Shown one piece after another: positions 36,612 through 45,127 of a stretch of DNA of 64,000 bases. The position numbers and the translations under genes are program-made. Origin of the DNA: Cognataquiflexum gelatinilyticum (lineage in GTDB: Bacteria > Bacteroidota > Bacteroidia > Cytophagales > Cyclobacteriaceae); NCBI RefSeq assembly GCF_024813435.1, contig NZ_JANAEZ010000001.1:310001-374000 (forward strand), given 5' to 3'. The stretch's first letter is position 1, and the number at the start of each line of letters is the position of its first letter. The notes beneath the pieces are model-generated. The model had not been told where the DNA came from, did no database searches, and worked only from the letters and a program-made list of their open reading frames with translations.

Positions 36612-37829
36612 GTGTATTCAAATGGAGGGATAGTGCAAAAAATAGAACTGGGTCTCAGAGAAAACTGGAAGCAATTTACACTTTTGGTCATCATCAATGC
36701 CTTTGTAGGCGGGATGGTGGGCCTGGAGCGGAGCATCCTGCCACAGATTGCCGAGCAGGAATTTCACATTGCAGCCAAAACTGCCATACTCTCTTTTATC
36801 ATTGTTTTTGGGATTGTAAAAGCCATCACCAATTACTTTGCCGGAGTTTTTGCCAATAAAGTAGGGAGAAAAAACCTGCTTACCATAGGTTGGCTGTTTG
36901 CAGTTCCGGTACCCTTTATCCTGATGTTTGCCCCTAGTTGGGATTGGATAGTCGCTGCAAACATCCTGCTTGGGATCAATCAGGGTTTGGCTTGGAGCAG
37001 TACTGTGGTCATGAAAATCGATCTTGTTGGGGAAAAACAGCGGGGTTTTGCCATGGGCTTGAATGAATTTGCCGGATACCTTGCTGTGGCTTTGGTTGCG
37101 TTTTTGACAGGATATATCGCGGCAGAATACGGTTTAAGGCCTTATCCCTTTTACCTTGGAATTGGACTTTCTCTATTGGGTTTGGCGGGCTCCATTTTCC
37201 TTGTCAAAGACACACGGAAGCATGTGGAAGCCGAGAATACTTTTTCTGATGTTCCAAAATTGAAAAATCCTTTTTGGGATACTACCTGGAAACATCCAAA
37301 CCTGGGAGCTGTCACGCAGGCCGGTTTGATCAATAACCTCAATGATGGAATGGCTTGGGGGATTTTCCCAATATTACTTGCAGCCAAAGGATTCAATCTG
37401 GAACAAGTCGGTGTCGTCACTGCTGTCTATCCTGCTGTTTGGGGATTTGGACAACTCTTTACCGGGAGGATGGCCGATATCTACAACAAAAAGAACCTGC
37501 TCTTTACCGGAATGCTGCTACAGGGCATCGCATTGGGCTTATTCCTTTTTGCTGAAAGCATGACGCATTACGTGTTTTTGTCAGCCATATTGGGTTGGGG
37601 AACAGCCATTGTCTATCCGACATTTCTCGCCACCGTTGCCGAAAATACCCATCCACAGGACAGGGCAAAAAGTATCGGGATATTTCGCTTGTGGAGGGAT
37701 TTGGGTTATGCCATCGGGGCAATCATCACAGGCCTGATCGCAGATTCATTCGGTATTGATATTTCGATTTTGGCCATCGGAGGGCTGACGATTCTTTCGG
37801 CAGTGGTGATCGCGGTAAAGATGGAGTAG
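36612..37829 (+). CDS. MFS transporter
   Basis: The 405-residue protein has about 12 hydrophobic helices in two halves. Between helices 2 and 3 it carries GVFANKVGRKNLL, the major-facilitator GxxxDrxGRr-like motif, and a matching GRMADIYNKKNLL lies in the second half. The substrate is unknown; relatives are drug or metabolite exporters. The start is a GTG at 36612; a second GTG at 36633 is possible and would remove seven residues. The upstream Crp/Fnr gene is 47 bp away. Confidence 0.9.
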   Translation: MYSNGGIVQKIELGLRENWKQFTLLVIINAFVGGMVGLERSILPQIAEQEFHIAAKTAILSFIIVFGIVKAITNYFAGVFANKVGRKNLLTIGWLFAVPVPFILMFAPSWDWIVAANILLGINQGLAWSSTVVMKIDLVGEKQRGFAMGLNEFAGYLAVALVAFLTGYIAAEYGLRPYPFYLGIGLSLLGLAGSIFLVKDTRKHVEAENTFSDVPKLKNPFWDTTWKHPNLGAVTQAGLINNLNDGMAWGIFPILLAAKGFNLEQVGVVTAVYPAVWGFGQLFTGRMADIYNKKNLLFTGMLLQGIALGLFLFAESMTHYVFLSAILGWGTAIVYPTFLATVAENTHPQDRAKSIGIFRLWRDLGYAIGAIITGLIADSFGIDISILAIGGLTILSAVVIAVKME

Positions 37830-37897
37830 GTTTTTTTTATTTCAATGACCGAGTAGCTTTGTAATTCAAAAAAGCCCCCATATTGGTCATAACTTTT

Positions 37898-37905
37898 TAC
37901 CTTTG
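37898..37905 (+). promoter_or_regulatory. Bacteroidota -7 promoter element (TACCTTTG)
   Basis: TACCTTTG matches TAnnTTTG exactly, 26 bp before the ATG at 37932. This spacing is normal for a short leader. A matching -33 TTTG at 19-20 bp was not found. Confidence 0.5.
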
Positions 37906-37931
37906 AACGGCTAATTAGCAATTCTTTGTTT

Positions 37932-38537
37932 ATGGAAATCGATTCAAATCCAGCTGCTTGCCAACCGCTCCTCGATTATTTCGGGAAACTGATTCCTTTG
38001 AAGCAAGAGGAGAAAGAATTGGTTGAAGCAAAATTCCATCCCCACACTTTTGCAAAAAAGCAGTTTGCCTTACAGGAGGGTAAAGTATGTGACCATTTTG
38101 ATTTTGTGGTAAAAGGATGTCTCAGGCTTTTTAAAGTGGATGAAAAAGGAGATTACCACGTTTTTCAGTTTGCTACAGAGAATTATTGGATTCTTGATCT
38201 CACAAGTTTCCATAAAAGAATCCCATCCACTTTGAATATTGAAGCTTTGGAAGATACCCTGGTACTTCGAATCACACACCGGGATTTGCTTGATCTGTAT
38301 ATTCAGGCCCCAAAATTTGACAGGATTTTTCGGGTATTGTTGGAAAACCATTTTATGCAGCAGCAAGAGCGCATCGGACAGCTGTTCAGTTCTACTGCTG
38401 AGGAACGGTACCTGAGTTTTTTGGAACAATATCCCCATCTTTTTAACAGGATTCCCAATACACAGATAGCCTCTTATCTCGGGATTACCCCTGAATTTTT
38501 GAGCAAAATCCGGAAGAACCTCCAAGCCAAGGGCTGA
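37932..38537 (+). CDS. Crp/Fnr family transcriptional regulator (short Bacteroidota type)
   Basis: From the ATG at 37932 the protein is 201 residues: cNMP-barrel-like ALQEGKVCDHFDFVVKGCLR, then a helix-turn-helix ending IASYLGITPEFLSKIRKNL. Its first residues (CQPLLDYFGKLI) are duplicated in the 29060-29131 remnant, showing this gene type was once copied locally. It lies 79 bp before a secreted protein gene. The ligand and target are unknown. Confidence 0.92.
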   Translation: MEIDSNPAACQPLLDYFGKLIPLKQEEKELVEAKFHPHTFAKKQFALQEGKVCDHFDFVVKGCLRLFKVDEKGDYHVFQFATENYWILDLTSFHKRIPSTLNIEALEDTLVLRITHRDLLDLYIQAPKFDRIFRVLLENHFMQQQERIGQLFSSTAEERYLSFLEQYPHLFNRIPNTQIASYLGITPEFLSKIRKNLQAKG

Positions 38538-38615
38538 TTTCTTAACCTAGATTAAGGGTAGATACCGTGGATTATGTTGACTTTTGTAAGGTTATCATCA
38601 TCAAGAAAGAATATC

Positions 38616-39362
38616 ATGTCATTAAAAAAATCCCCATTCATACTTCTGTTGGCATTTATCACATTGGGTGTCAATGCGCAAAACCTGAAACTCAAAAACC
38701 AGGAGTTTGAACTTCACAATGTCACCGGCGAGGTGGTGAAATTTCAAGGAAAAAAAGTCTTAAAAATCGAACGGGATTTAAATGCCCTCCCTTTTGATTC
38801 GACACGCGTAGAGGCCACGGTGGATGAACCACATTATGCTCGGCTTGTAGGATTGGATGACTTCGAAAACGGAACCATTGAAGTCAAGATGTACAGCCAA
38901 TTACAAAACCCTGCCACGTACTCAGGCATCGCCGGATTTATCGGTCTTTATTTCAGGATTCAGGAAGATGATTCTGCCTTTGAGAGTATTTATGTAAGGC
39001 CAAAAGTCGGAAGGTCCGATAACCAACTGCGAAGAAACCACACCGTACAGTACTTCTCTTATCCCGACTTTAAATTTGATACCTTACGGAAGACTGCCCC
39101 ATTCAGGTATGAAGGTTCTGCCCCTGTAGCTCTCGAGGAATGGATTACCATGAGAATAGAAGTCAATGGTGAATCTGCCGAAATGTATATCAATGACATG
39201 AAGTATTCCTCCTTTATCGTAGACAAAATGCTGGGCAAAACCAAAAAGGGATTTGTAGGACTGTATGTGGATATCGGTACGATCGGTTATTTCAGAGATT
39301 TGAAAGTTACCAAAAGGGCACTTCAGGTAAAGAAACCTGGAGAAAAGGAAACTGCTATCTGA
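38616..39362 (+). CDS. Secreted LamG/DUF1080-like protein
   Basis: The ATG at 38616 begins a clean signal peptide (SPFILLLAFITLGVNAQ). An upstream ATG at 38574 would place charged residues before it and overlap a GACTTTTG promoter-like sequence. The mature 230 residues read as a concanavalin-like beta sandwich (FENGTIEVKMYSQL, GIAGFIGLYFRI, EEWITMRIEVNGESAEMYIN, YFRDLKVTK), similar to DUF1080 domains that bind or cut glycans. No catalytic residues can be named. It probably acts in the periplasm or at the surface. Confidence 0.75.
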   Translation: MSLKKSPFILLLAFITLGVNAQNLKLKNQEFELHNVTGEVVKFQGKKVLKIERDLNALPFDSTRVEATVDEPHYARLVGLDDFENGTIEVKMYSQLQNPATYSGIAGFIGLYFRIQEDDSAFESIYVRPKVGRSDNQLRRNHTVQYFSYPDFKFDTLRKTAPFRYEGSAPVALEEWITMRIEVNGESAEMYINDMKYSSFIVDKMLGKTKKGFVGLYVDIGTIGYFRDLKVTKRALQVKKPGEKETAI

Positions 39363-39374
39363 CAGAAAGTATGT

Positions 39375-39442
39375 GTTGAACTTCTCAGAATTGGGATTTC
39401 AAATCCCAAAAAATAAAAGGGTGGAATTTGTAATTCCACCCT
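39375..39442 (+). repeat. REP-like palindromic repeat, copy 2 (complete)
   Basis: The unit reads GTTGAACTTCTCAGAA, then palindrome TGGGATTTCAAATCCCA, an A-rich spacer, and a second perfect stem AGGGTGGAATT/AATTCCACCCT with a 3-nt loop. It lies between convergent genes (stop at 39362 and stop at 39464). It is the most complete of four copies in the window. Confidence 0.85.
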
Positions 39443-39463
39443 GCGGAGGGTTGCATATCAACA

Positions 39464-41023
39464 TCAGGACCTCACTTTTTCTCTTTTGTCAAATACTATC
39501 TTAAAGCTTGGGTCATCATCGGTGTAATTGACGTTGATGATCGTCTCTGCCTTTTCGAGCAATACCCTACTGCTACTGCTCAGATGACGGATGTAAACAG
39601 TTTTCCCTAATTTTTCATAACGTTCGGTTACTTTGTGGATGGCATCTATGCCCGAATGGTCCACAATCCTGCTTTCCTGAAAATCAATAATAATTTCCTC
39701 AGGATCGTTGATCGGGTCAAACTTTTGCCCAAAAGCCATTGCAGAAGCAAAGAAAAGCGGACCAAACATCTCGTAATGTTTGACTCCATTTTCATCCACA
39801 TATTTCCTTGCTCTGATCCTTTTGGCATTTTGCCAAGAGAAGACCAAAGCGGAAATGATGACTCCAATCAACACAGCCAAAGCCAGGTTATGCAAAAAGA
39901 CAGTTACCAATGTAACGATAACCATCACCAACACATCATGGGCAGGGACTTTCCGGAATACTTTCAATGAAGCCCATTCAAATGTTCCTATTGCCACCAT
40001 AAACATCAGCCCAACCAAGGCCGCCATTGGTACCATTTCGATATAAGCAGACAGGAAAAGAATAAATACCAAAAGACCGACAGAAGCTACTATTCCCGAA
40101 ATCCGGCTTCTTCCGCCTGCATTGACATTGATCAATGACTGACCGATCATCGCACAGCCACCCATTCCACCAAAAAATCCAGTCGTTATGTTAGCCACAC
40201 CTTGAGCTACACATTCCTTATTCCCATGACCTCTCGTCTCTGTGATTTCATCTATCAAGGTCAAAGTCAGCAGACTTTCTATCAGCCCAACTCCAGCCAT
40301 AATCGCAGAATAAGGCAGGATGATCATCAATGTTTCCCAATTCAAAGGAACCAAAGGCAAATGAAACTCCGGCAATCCTCCACTGATGGATGCCAAATCA
40401 CCAACTGTTCTGGTATCAATGCCTCCGAAAATAACAATCAAGGAAACGGTCAATATTGCCACTAAAGCCGAGGGTACAGCTGTAGTCAACTTTGGGAGGA
40501 ACTTAATAATGATCATGGTCAGTAGGACAAAGCCTATCATGATATACAATGGATTTCCGCTCATCCATTCAGAAACTCCCTCGGCATTCACAGTTTTGAA
40601 CTGAGCAAATTGTGCCATGGCAATCACAATGGCCAATCCGTTGACAAATCCAAACATCACCGGATGCGGCACCAAGCGGATCAATTTCCCCAATTTCAAA
40701 ACACCTACTAATATCTGGATCAATCCCATCAGGACAACTGCTGCAAAGAGGTATTCAACTCCATGAGAAACAACCAAAGCGACTACTACTACAGCTATGG
40801 CACCTGTTGCACCGGAAATCATTCCGGGACGGCCACCCATAATAGAGGTAATCAGTCCAATAATAAATGCGGTATATAATCCAATCAAAGGACTGACTCC
40901 CGCAATCAATGAAAAAGCTACTGCTTCAGGCACCAAAGCCAAGGCCACAGTCAAGCCGGACAATACTTCGTCTTTCAGATTTACCTGTGTCGGTTTGAAC
41001 AGGCGATAAAACATCTGCGTCAT
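39464..41023 (-). CDS. SulP family inorganic anion transporter with STAS domain
   Basis: The 519-residue SLC26/SulP transporter starts with DEVLSGLTVALALVPEAVAF and has about 12-14 membrane segments to about residue 400. Family blocks include GMISGATGAIAVVVVALV, GFVNGLAIVIAMAQ and GGMGGCAMIGQSLIN. The C-terminal 100 residues are a STAS domain (IDFQESRIVDHSGIDAIHKV). The family carries sulfate, bicarbonate or other anions; substrate is not readable. A possible promoter is at 41158-41165 with a 130-nt leader. Confidence 0.94.
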   Translation of the reverse strand: MTQMFYRLFKPTQVNLKDEVLSGLTVALALVPEAVAFSLIAGVSPLIGLYTAFIIGLITSIMGGRPGMISGATGAIAVVVVALVVSHGVEYLFAAVVLMGLIQILVGVLKLGKLIRLVPHPVMFGFVNGLAIVIAMAQFAQFKTVNAEGVSEWMSGNPLYIMIGFVLLTMIIIKFLPKLTTAVPSALVAILTVSLIVIFGGIDTRTVGDLASISGGLPEFHLPLVPLNWETLMIILPYSAIMAGVGLIESLLTLTLIDEITETRGHGNKECVAQGVANITTGFFGGMGGCAMIGQSLINVNAGGRSRISGIVASVGLLVFILFLSAYIEMVPMAALVGLMFMVAIGTFEWASLKVFRKVPAHDVLVMVIVTLVTVFLHNLALAVLIGVIISALVFSWQNAKRIRARKYVDENGVKHYEMFGPLFFASAMAFGQKFDPINDPEEIIIDFQESRIVDHSGIDAIHKVTERYEKLGKTVYIRHLSSSSRVLLEKAETIINVNYTDDDPSFKIVFDKREKVRS

Positions 41024-41157
41024 AATTCTTAAACTTTAATAAATGGAAAATAGGCAATGGGTCTTCCGCTCATCTGAGGGAAGGAGATGATGTCAAAAAA
41101 TTAAAAAATCAGGGTGGAGTAATGGTCATCTGTTATTGCCTAATATATATGAAGCTA

Positions 41158-41165
41158 CAAAAGTA
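41158..41165 (-). promoter_or_regulatory. Bacteroidota -7 promoter element (TACTTTTG) of the SulP gene
   Basis: The minus strand reads TACTTTTG, an exact TAnnTTTG match. A start here gives a leader of about 130 nt before the ATG at 41023. No -33 element at standard spacing. Confidence 0.35.
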
Positions 41166-41370
41166 GTGATTTTTGGGGTGAAAACAGAATTTTATTCTAA
41201 ATCAGGGCATACCTTGCTTTGATTTTGAAATAAAATACCATTCGGAATCGATTGAAAAGCATCTGTTTCTCCATAAAAAATTTGTTAAGAAATGGTGGGT
41301 GTGTTTCTCAAAAACAACAAATAAAAATAAAAAACCGACTCTTTGGCACTTTTAACAAAAACCAGATGAG

Positions 41371-41413
41371 GATTGAACTTCTCAGAATTGGGATTATAAA
41401 TCCCAAAAAGATA
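41371..41413 (+). repeat. REP-like palindromic repeat, copy 3 (partial)
   Basis: GATTGAACTTCTCAGAATTG is followed by GGGATTATAAATCCCAAAAA. The first palindrome (GGGATT..AATCCC) is intact; the second is absent. Confidence 0.8.
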
Positions 41414-41571
41414 ACCATAAAACCCTCCCTCCTACGGTATTTTACGACATTGAACTAATGTTCACAAATATTTTTACCTAAACCCTTGTTTATTTTTTCC
41501 TTTATAACTACATTTTGTTCTAAGTACTAGGTGCTTACAGTTATATTCTTTCATTTTAAACAATCCAATCA

Positions 41572-42042
41572 ATGGAAAATCGAATCTCCATCGAGATCCC
41601 ACCGGCGGATCTTCAGGCCATCAAGGCCGCCCTGCAGCAAATTCAGGGCCTATTGGCACCCCATGTCATCGCCCTCACACCCGAGCAGCGCAAAACCATC
41701 CCAAAAATGAGTGACGGCACAGAGCCTTTTGTCGACAAGGTCATGGACTATGCCGTCAACAATTCGGAATTTCTACCGGCATATGTCAGTCTGGAGGAAC
41801 TTCAAAAAGACTGGAATGCTACTTCGGGACTGATGCCATTGTTGAGGATGGTTGATCAGATCCAAGACACTATGAGCGATACTGCCATGCTAGCAGGATC
41901 GGAAGCCTATAAAGGGGCCTTGAGTTATTACAATTCGGTGAAGCAAGCCGCAAAAATGAATGCTCCCGATGCCAAAGCCATCTATGAAGACCTGAGAAAG
42001 AGGTTTGAGAAGCAGGGCAGAAAGCCATCTTCCAACGAATAA
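41572..42042 (+). CDS. Conserved hypothetical protein, helical, 156 aa
   Basis: The protein is all-helical by composition, without signal peptide or membrane segment. The N-terminus (ISIEIPPADLQAIKAALQQI) and LAPHVIALTPEQRKTIPKMS form amphipathic helices. The DNA is clearly more GC-rich than its neighbours. I have the impression of a family common in environmental bacteria but cannot name it. The gene has its own strong terminator at 42080-42107, so it is a single-gene transcript. Function unknown. Confidence 0.8.
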   Translation: MENRISIEIPPADLQAIKAALQQIQGLLAPHVIALTPEQRKTIPKMSDGTEPFVDKVMDYAVNNSEFLPAYVSLEELQKDWNATSGLMPLLRMVDQIQDTMSDTAMLAGSEAYKGALSYYNSVKQAAKMNAPDAKAIYEDLRKRFEKQGRKPSSNE

Positions 42043-42079
42043 AGAAAAAAGATTAACCCTTGATTTGAACTTAGACTTT

Positions 42080-42107
42080 ACCGGACCTGCAAGGGTCCGG
42101 TTTTTTT
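42080..42107 (+). terminator. Intrinsic terminator after the 41572 gene
   Basis: ACCGGACC pairs with GGTCCGGT (8 bp) around a 6-nt loop, followed by seven T. It is a strong rho-independent terminator. Confidence 0.92.
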
Positions 42108-42127
42108 ATTTCCAAACTTTAAGAAAA

Positions 42128-42160
42128 AGACCTGTAAGGTTTCCAAAACCTGACAGGTCT
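42128..42160. repeat. Dispersed inverted repeat
   Basis: AGACCTGTAAGGTTT and AAACCTGACAGGTCT pair with one mismatch around CCA. This sequence type (CCTGTAAGGTTT with its inverse) is, to my knowledge, widely scattered between genes in Bacteroidota. Confidence 0.6.
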
Positions 42161-42187
42161 ATCCAAAAATATCATCTTACCCACTTC

Positions 42188-42616
42188 CGAGAACCAACGT
42201 GTCACCTAAAAGCTGACAGTGAGAACCAAAAAGGCGACACAGCTTAGCAAAAAGGTGAGACGGGTCACCTCTGAGGCGACTGCTGTCAGCAAAAAGGCGA
42301 GACGAGTCACCAAAATGGCGAGACGGGTTACCAAAAAGCTGACAGCGAGGAGCAAAAAGGTGAGACGGGTTACCTAAAAGGCGAGACGGGTTACCTCCGA
42401 GGCGACCGCTGTCAGCAAAAAGGCGACCCGTGTCAGTAAAAAGGTGACATGGGTAGGTAAAAAGGTGACTCGGGTAGGTAATGAAGTGGAGGGGGGTACT
42501 TCCGAAGTACCCCCCTCCACTTGGGAAGTACCCCCTTTAGGCAAAATACTCCTACCTCTCGGTTCTTGGGAATGGCACTTCAGAGGCTTGGGGAGAATAC
42601 AGGATTTTTTTTCAGG
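42188..42616. repeat. 21-nt-period repeat element, copy B (13 units)
   Basis: From 42204 to 42476 run 13 units of exactly 21 nt without indels, each like ACCAAAAAGGCGAGACGGGTC, then a related unit starting GGTAATGAAGTGGA at 42477. A perfect 17-bp inverted repeat (GTGGAGGGGGGTACTTC) follows at 42486-42520 and a conserved tail contains CTCGGTTCTTGGGAATGGCA. The left end CCACTTCCGAGAACCAA and the inverse of the tail match at about 13 of 17 bases, an imperfect terminal inverted repeat. Two blocks starting ACCTCYGAGGCGAC and spaced 126 bp show internal block duplication. The heptad frame has two TAA stops. Copy A is at 26545. Confidence 0.85.
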
Positions 42617-42630
42617 GTGAATCAGCCAAA

Positions 42631-42697
42631 GGTTGAACTTCTCAAAATCGGGATTTCAAATCCCAAAAAATAAAAGGTCGGAATTATAAATACCACT
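42631..42697 (+). repeat. REP-like palindromic repeat, copy 4
   Basis: GGTTGAACTTCTCAAAATCG continues with GGATTTCAAATCCC and AAAAAATAAAAGG, then a degenerate second palindrome (GGTCGGAATTATAAATACC). It directly follows the 21-nt repeat element. Confidence 0.8.
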
Positions 42698-42740
42698 TAG
42701 TCCAAAAACAATTGTATATACTACACCCAAAAAGGGAACA

Positions 42741-43856
42741 TTAATCATTATTTTTAACATTTAAGATAATTTCAAATTTGGAAACAAAAGCCTCTAAGTC
42801 CTTTTCAGAATTAATTATTGTATTCAGACATCGAGGACATTTTAAATTTTCCTCAAAAAAGAAATACTCTAAATCTGTTCCAATTGGCGTGAATTCATGA
42901 CTGCATGTGGAACACTGCATTTTATTTTTTTCAAATACACTTAAGATCATTTCAAAAGCTTGGATATCTGATTCATCTTTACAGAAACCCCTTAATAAAA
43001 CCATACTAAACAATCTCCTCAATGCTTTTGATTTTCTTAAGGTTACATGTTCTTGGTTGGTCAAATATTTAAAATAAAGTTCATCAATTATAGATGCTGA
43101 ATATAAGAGCATATAGAATGTATTTGTATAAAATAAATGAAGATAGTGGTCAATATTGGAAACTGAGTCAAAAATATAATTTAGGTCTTTTGCCTCTGTT
43201 TTATAATACCTTTGCTTAGTAACAATATGAATTGATTTATTTGTTACTTCTTGAATTGCTCCTTTAAATGATTTCTCATATCTAATATCATAAACCAAAG
43301 ATGGGAAAATTAGAAGGCTATATTTCATCTTCTTTTTGCAATCACGTATCAACTCTAAATGGTCTATATTGTTTTTAGTTCGATCATTTGAAGGGTCATA
43401 CTTATTGATATCTCCTTCAATATAAAAATTTTCGATAAACCCCTCAGGATCAACAAAAAGACGTTCCAAAATTGTCAACTCATCAGTAAATGGTTTCCTT
43501 AATAAAGAAAAAGCTACTGTAGTTTTACATTTTTTTGCTGATGAAATTGCCTCATATACAAAATGACTAAAATCAGAGATTATTGCTGAACAAATTTTTT
43601 TTGTTAACGCATCATTTAATTCGCTTCTAAGATTATTATCTAGAAGAAATCTAATTAGGTCGTCTTCTGATTTAAAACCTTCTATATCTATTGATTTAAT
43701 ATTACCACCAAAAAAAATATTATGCGAGGTGAAATCCTCATAGATCCCATATCTATAAATGTCTACTATTTGATCAAATAAAATTGCGCATATGTTGTTA
43801 ATGTTATGAAACTCTTTGGGAAGAATTGTTTCATCATATTTTTGGATAAATAGCAT
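42741..43856 (-). CDS. Hypothetical protein with C-terminal zinc ribbon
   Basis: The 371-residue product from the ATG at 43856 is helical and ends in a CxxC...CxxC zinc ribbon (MQCSTCSHEF and LKCPRCLNT). A middle part (SHFVYEAISSAKKCKTTVAF, LLRKPFTDEL) has the look of a HEPN-like or AbiV-like helical bundle, but I cannot confirm this. The gene is visibly more AT-rich than its neighbours, which suggests transfer. It lies 180 bp downstream of the YbjQ-zinc-ribbon gene on the same strand. A TTG at 43886 is a possible longer start. Confidence 0.7.
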   Translation of the reverse strand: MLFIQKYDETILPKEFHNINNICAILFDQIVDIYRYGIYEDFTSHNIFFGGNIKSIDIEGFKSEDDLIRFLLDNNLRSELNDALTKKICSAIISDFSHFVYEAISSAKKCKTTVAFSLLRKPFTDELTILERLFVDPEGFIENFYIEGDINKYDPSNDRTKNNIDHLELIRDCKKKMKYSLLIFPSLVYDIRYEKSFKGAIQEVTNKSIHIVTKQRYYKTEAKDLNYIFDSVSNIDHYLHLFYTNTFYMLLYSASIIDELYFKYLTNQEHVTLRKSKALRRLFSMVLLRGFCKDESDIQAFEMILSVFEKNKMQCSTCSHEFTPIGTDLEYFFFEENLKCPRCLNTIINSEKDLEAFVSKFEIILNVKNND

Positions 43857-44035
43857 AATTTTAGATGATAAATTTGTGATCTTCAAATTACCTCGAAACT
43901 ACAATTGTGTCCTGCATATATTTAATAATTCTTTTATAAAGAATTTTGTTTTCAACTATGAGGATACGCTCTTTGCAATGTTTGAGATATTTTTCGTTGT
44001 GACAATTCCTTAAACCTAGGTGATCTGAGTATTAG

Positions 44036-45079
44036 TTAATTAAGAAGCATTGCTAATCCTTGTATTTTTAATTCAAAGTCCTTCAAGATATTTATTTCAT
44101 TTTTTGTCAAACCTTGAATATTCTTTCCACAATTGGTACAGAATTCTGCATCAATATCATTGCTGTGGTTATTTTCACATATGAATTTCTCTTTAGAAAC
44201 CAGTATGCCTTTCACAACTTCAATTTTTCCGGTTTTAGGAATTCTCTTAAGATATTCAACGATCGAATTCATATATTTTAAATCCTCAACTGAATAATAT
44301 CTCTTATGAGCAACTAAAGAAGATATTCCTTGATGAATATTATCTGATTTAATTACTGTAAGTGTTAATTCAGGATTAAAAGATTCGGACTCTTTCAACA
44401 GTGTAATAATAATTAAATTGTTTACTTGGATCTTTTCATAAAGCATCTTGGAGACAATTTCAAAATCAAGTTGTTTTAGAAATAATGGAAAGAATTTCCT
44501 CAATCTCCTTTGTATATCTGTAGTTGGATTTGGAAAATCCTTAAAGGCAAACAAATAATCATCTAATAACTCTGGAAGAATTTCTTCAATTGTGTTTTCT
44601 AATAGAAATTCCCAATCCTCATCTTGTAAAGGAATTTTACTCTTTATTTTTGTTATAATTTTTAATCTTGAAATAACATTTTCAAGCTCTTCAGGTGTAA
44701 CAGATGTTTTTTTTCCTTCATCACTTTGATTTGGTTTATCAAGAGATTTTAACCTTACAGCCATTCCTGAAACCGAAATCATGAACATTGATTTTCCTCC
44801 ACCTGATACTTCATCAAAATCAATATTCACCCCAATTATCCCATTAGCATTTAAATTCTTCGCTTTTTGCCTCAATTTATCTAAAGCAACTTTATAAATT
44901 CTTTCAAGTTTGTTTTGATAGATTTCTGACGAACCTCCGAAAAAATCAGAAAATGATGCGCCGATATCTGAAAACACATTTGTTCCTAAGACTACATTAG
45001 TGGAAATCAAATCGTAATATTTTTCAATTTCCATTCCGTCTATAAAATTTGTTGTTGAAATTATTATTCGCTGATTCAT
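44036..45079 (-). CDS. YbjQ/DUF74 domain protein fused to a zinc ribbon
   Basis: Residues about 1-110 match the YbjQ/DUF74 pentamer-forming family: IISTTNFIDGMEIEKYYDLI, NVVLGTNVFSDI, FFGGSSEIYQNKLE, and NANGIIGVNIDFDEV with a Gly-rich GGGKSMFM turn. Free-standing YbjQ proteins are about 105 residues. Here about 240 residues follow: a helical, unrecognised middle and a C-terminal zinc ribbon (CENNHS...CTNCGKNI). AT-rich codon use resembles the 42741 gene. The two may form one operon-like cassette of acquired genes. Confidence 0.8.
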   Translation of the reverse strand: MNQRIIISTTNFIDGMEIEKYYDLISTNVVLGTNVFSDIGASFSDFFGGSSEIYQNKLERIYKVALDKLRQKAKNLNANGIIGVNIDFDEVSGGGKSMFMISVSGMAVRLKSLDKPNQSDEGKKTSVTPEELENVISRLKIITKIKSKIPLQDEDWEFLLENTIEEILPELLDDYLFAFKDFPNPTTDIQRRLRKFFPLFLKQLDFEIVSKMLYEKIQVNNLIIITLLKESESFNPELTLTVIKSDNIHQGISSLVAHKRYYSVEDLKYMNSIVEYLKRIPKTGKIEVVKGILVSKEKFICENNHSNDIDAEFCTNCGKNIQGLTKNEINILKDFELKIQGLAMLLN

Positions 45080-45127
45080 AAAAATTGATTTTAAATAATA
45101 TAGTTAATAATTAGAAGTTTTTAACCC

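Larger units (their letters stand above)
41024..41571. other. Divergent intergenic region, SulP / 41572 gene
   Basis: This 548-bp region contains a -7 element for sulP, a REP-like repeat at 41371-41413 and AT-rich sequence. TACATTTTG at 41511-41519 near the 41572 gene is one base longer than TAnnTTTG. No gene was found. Confidence 0.5.

Noticed and set aside
42204..42476. The array as a CRISPR
   Set aside because: Units are 21 nt and directly joined, without unique spacers, and no cas gene is near.
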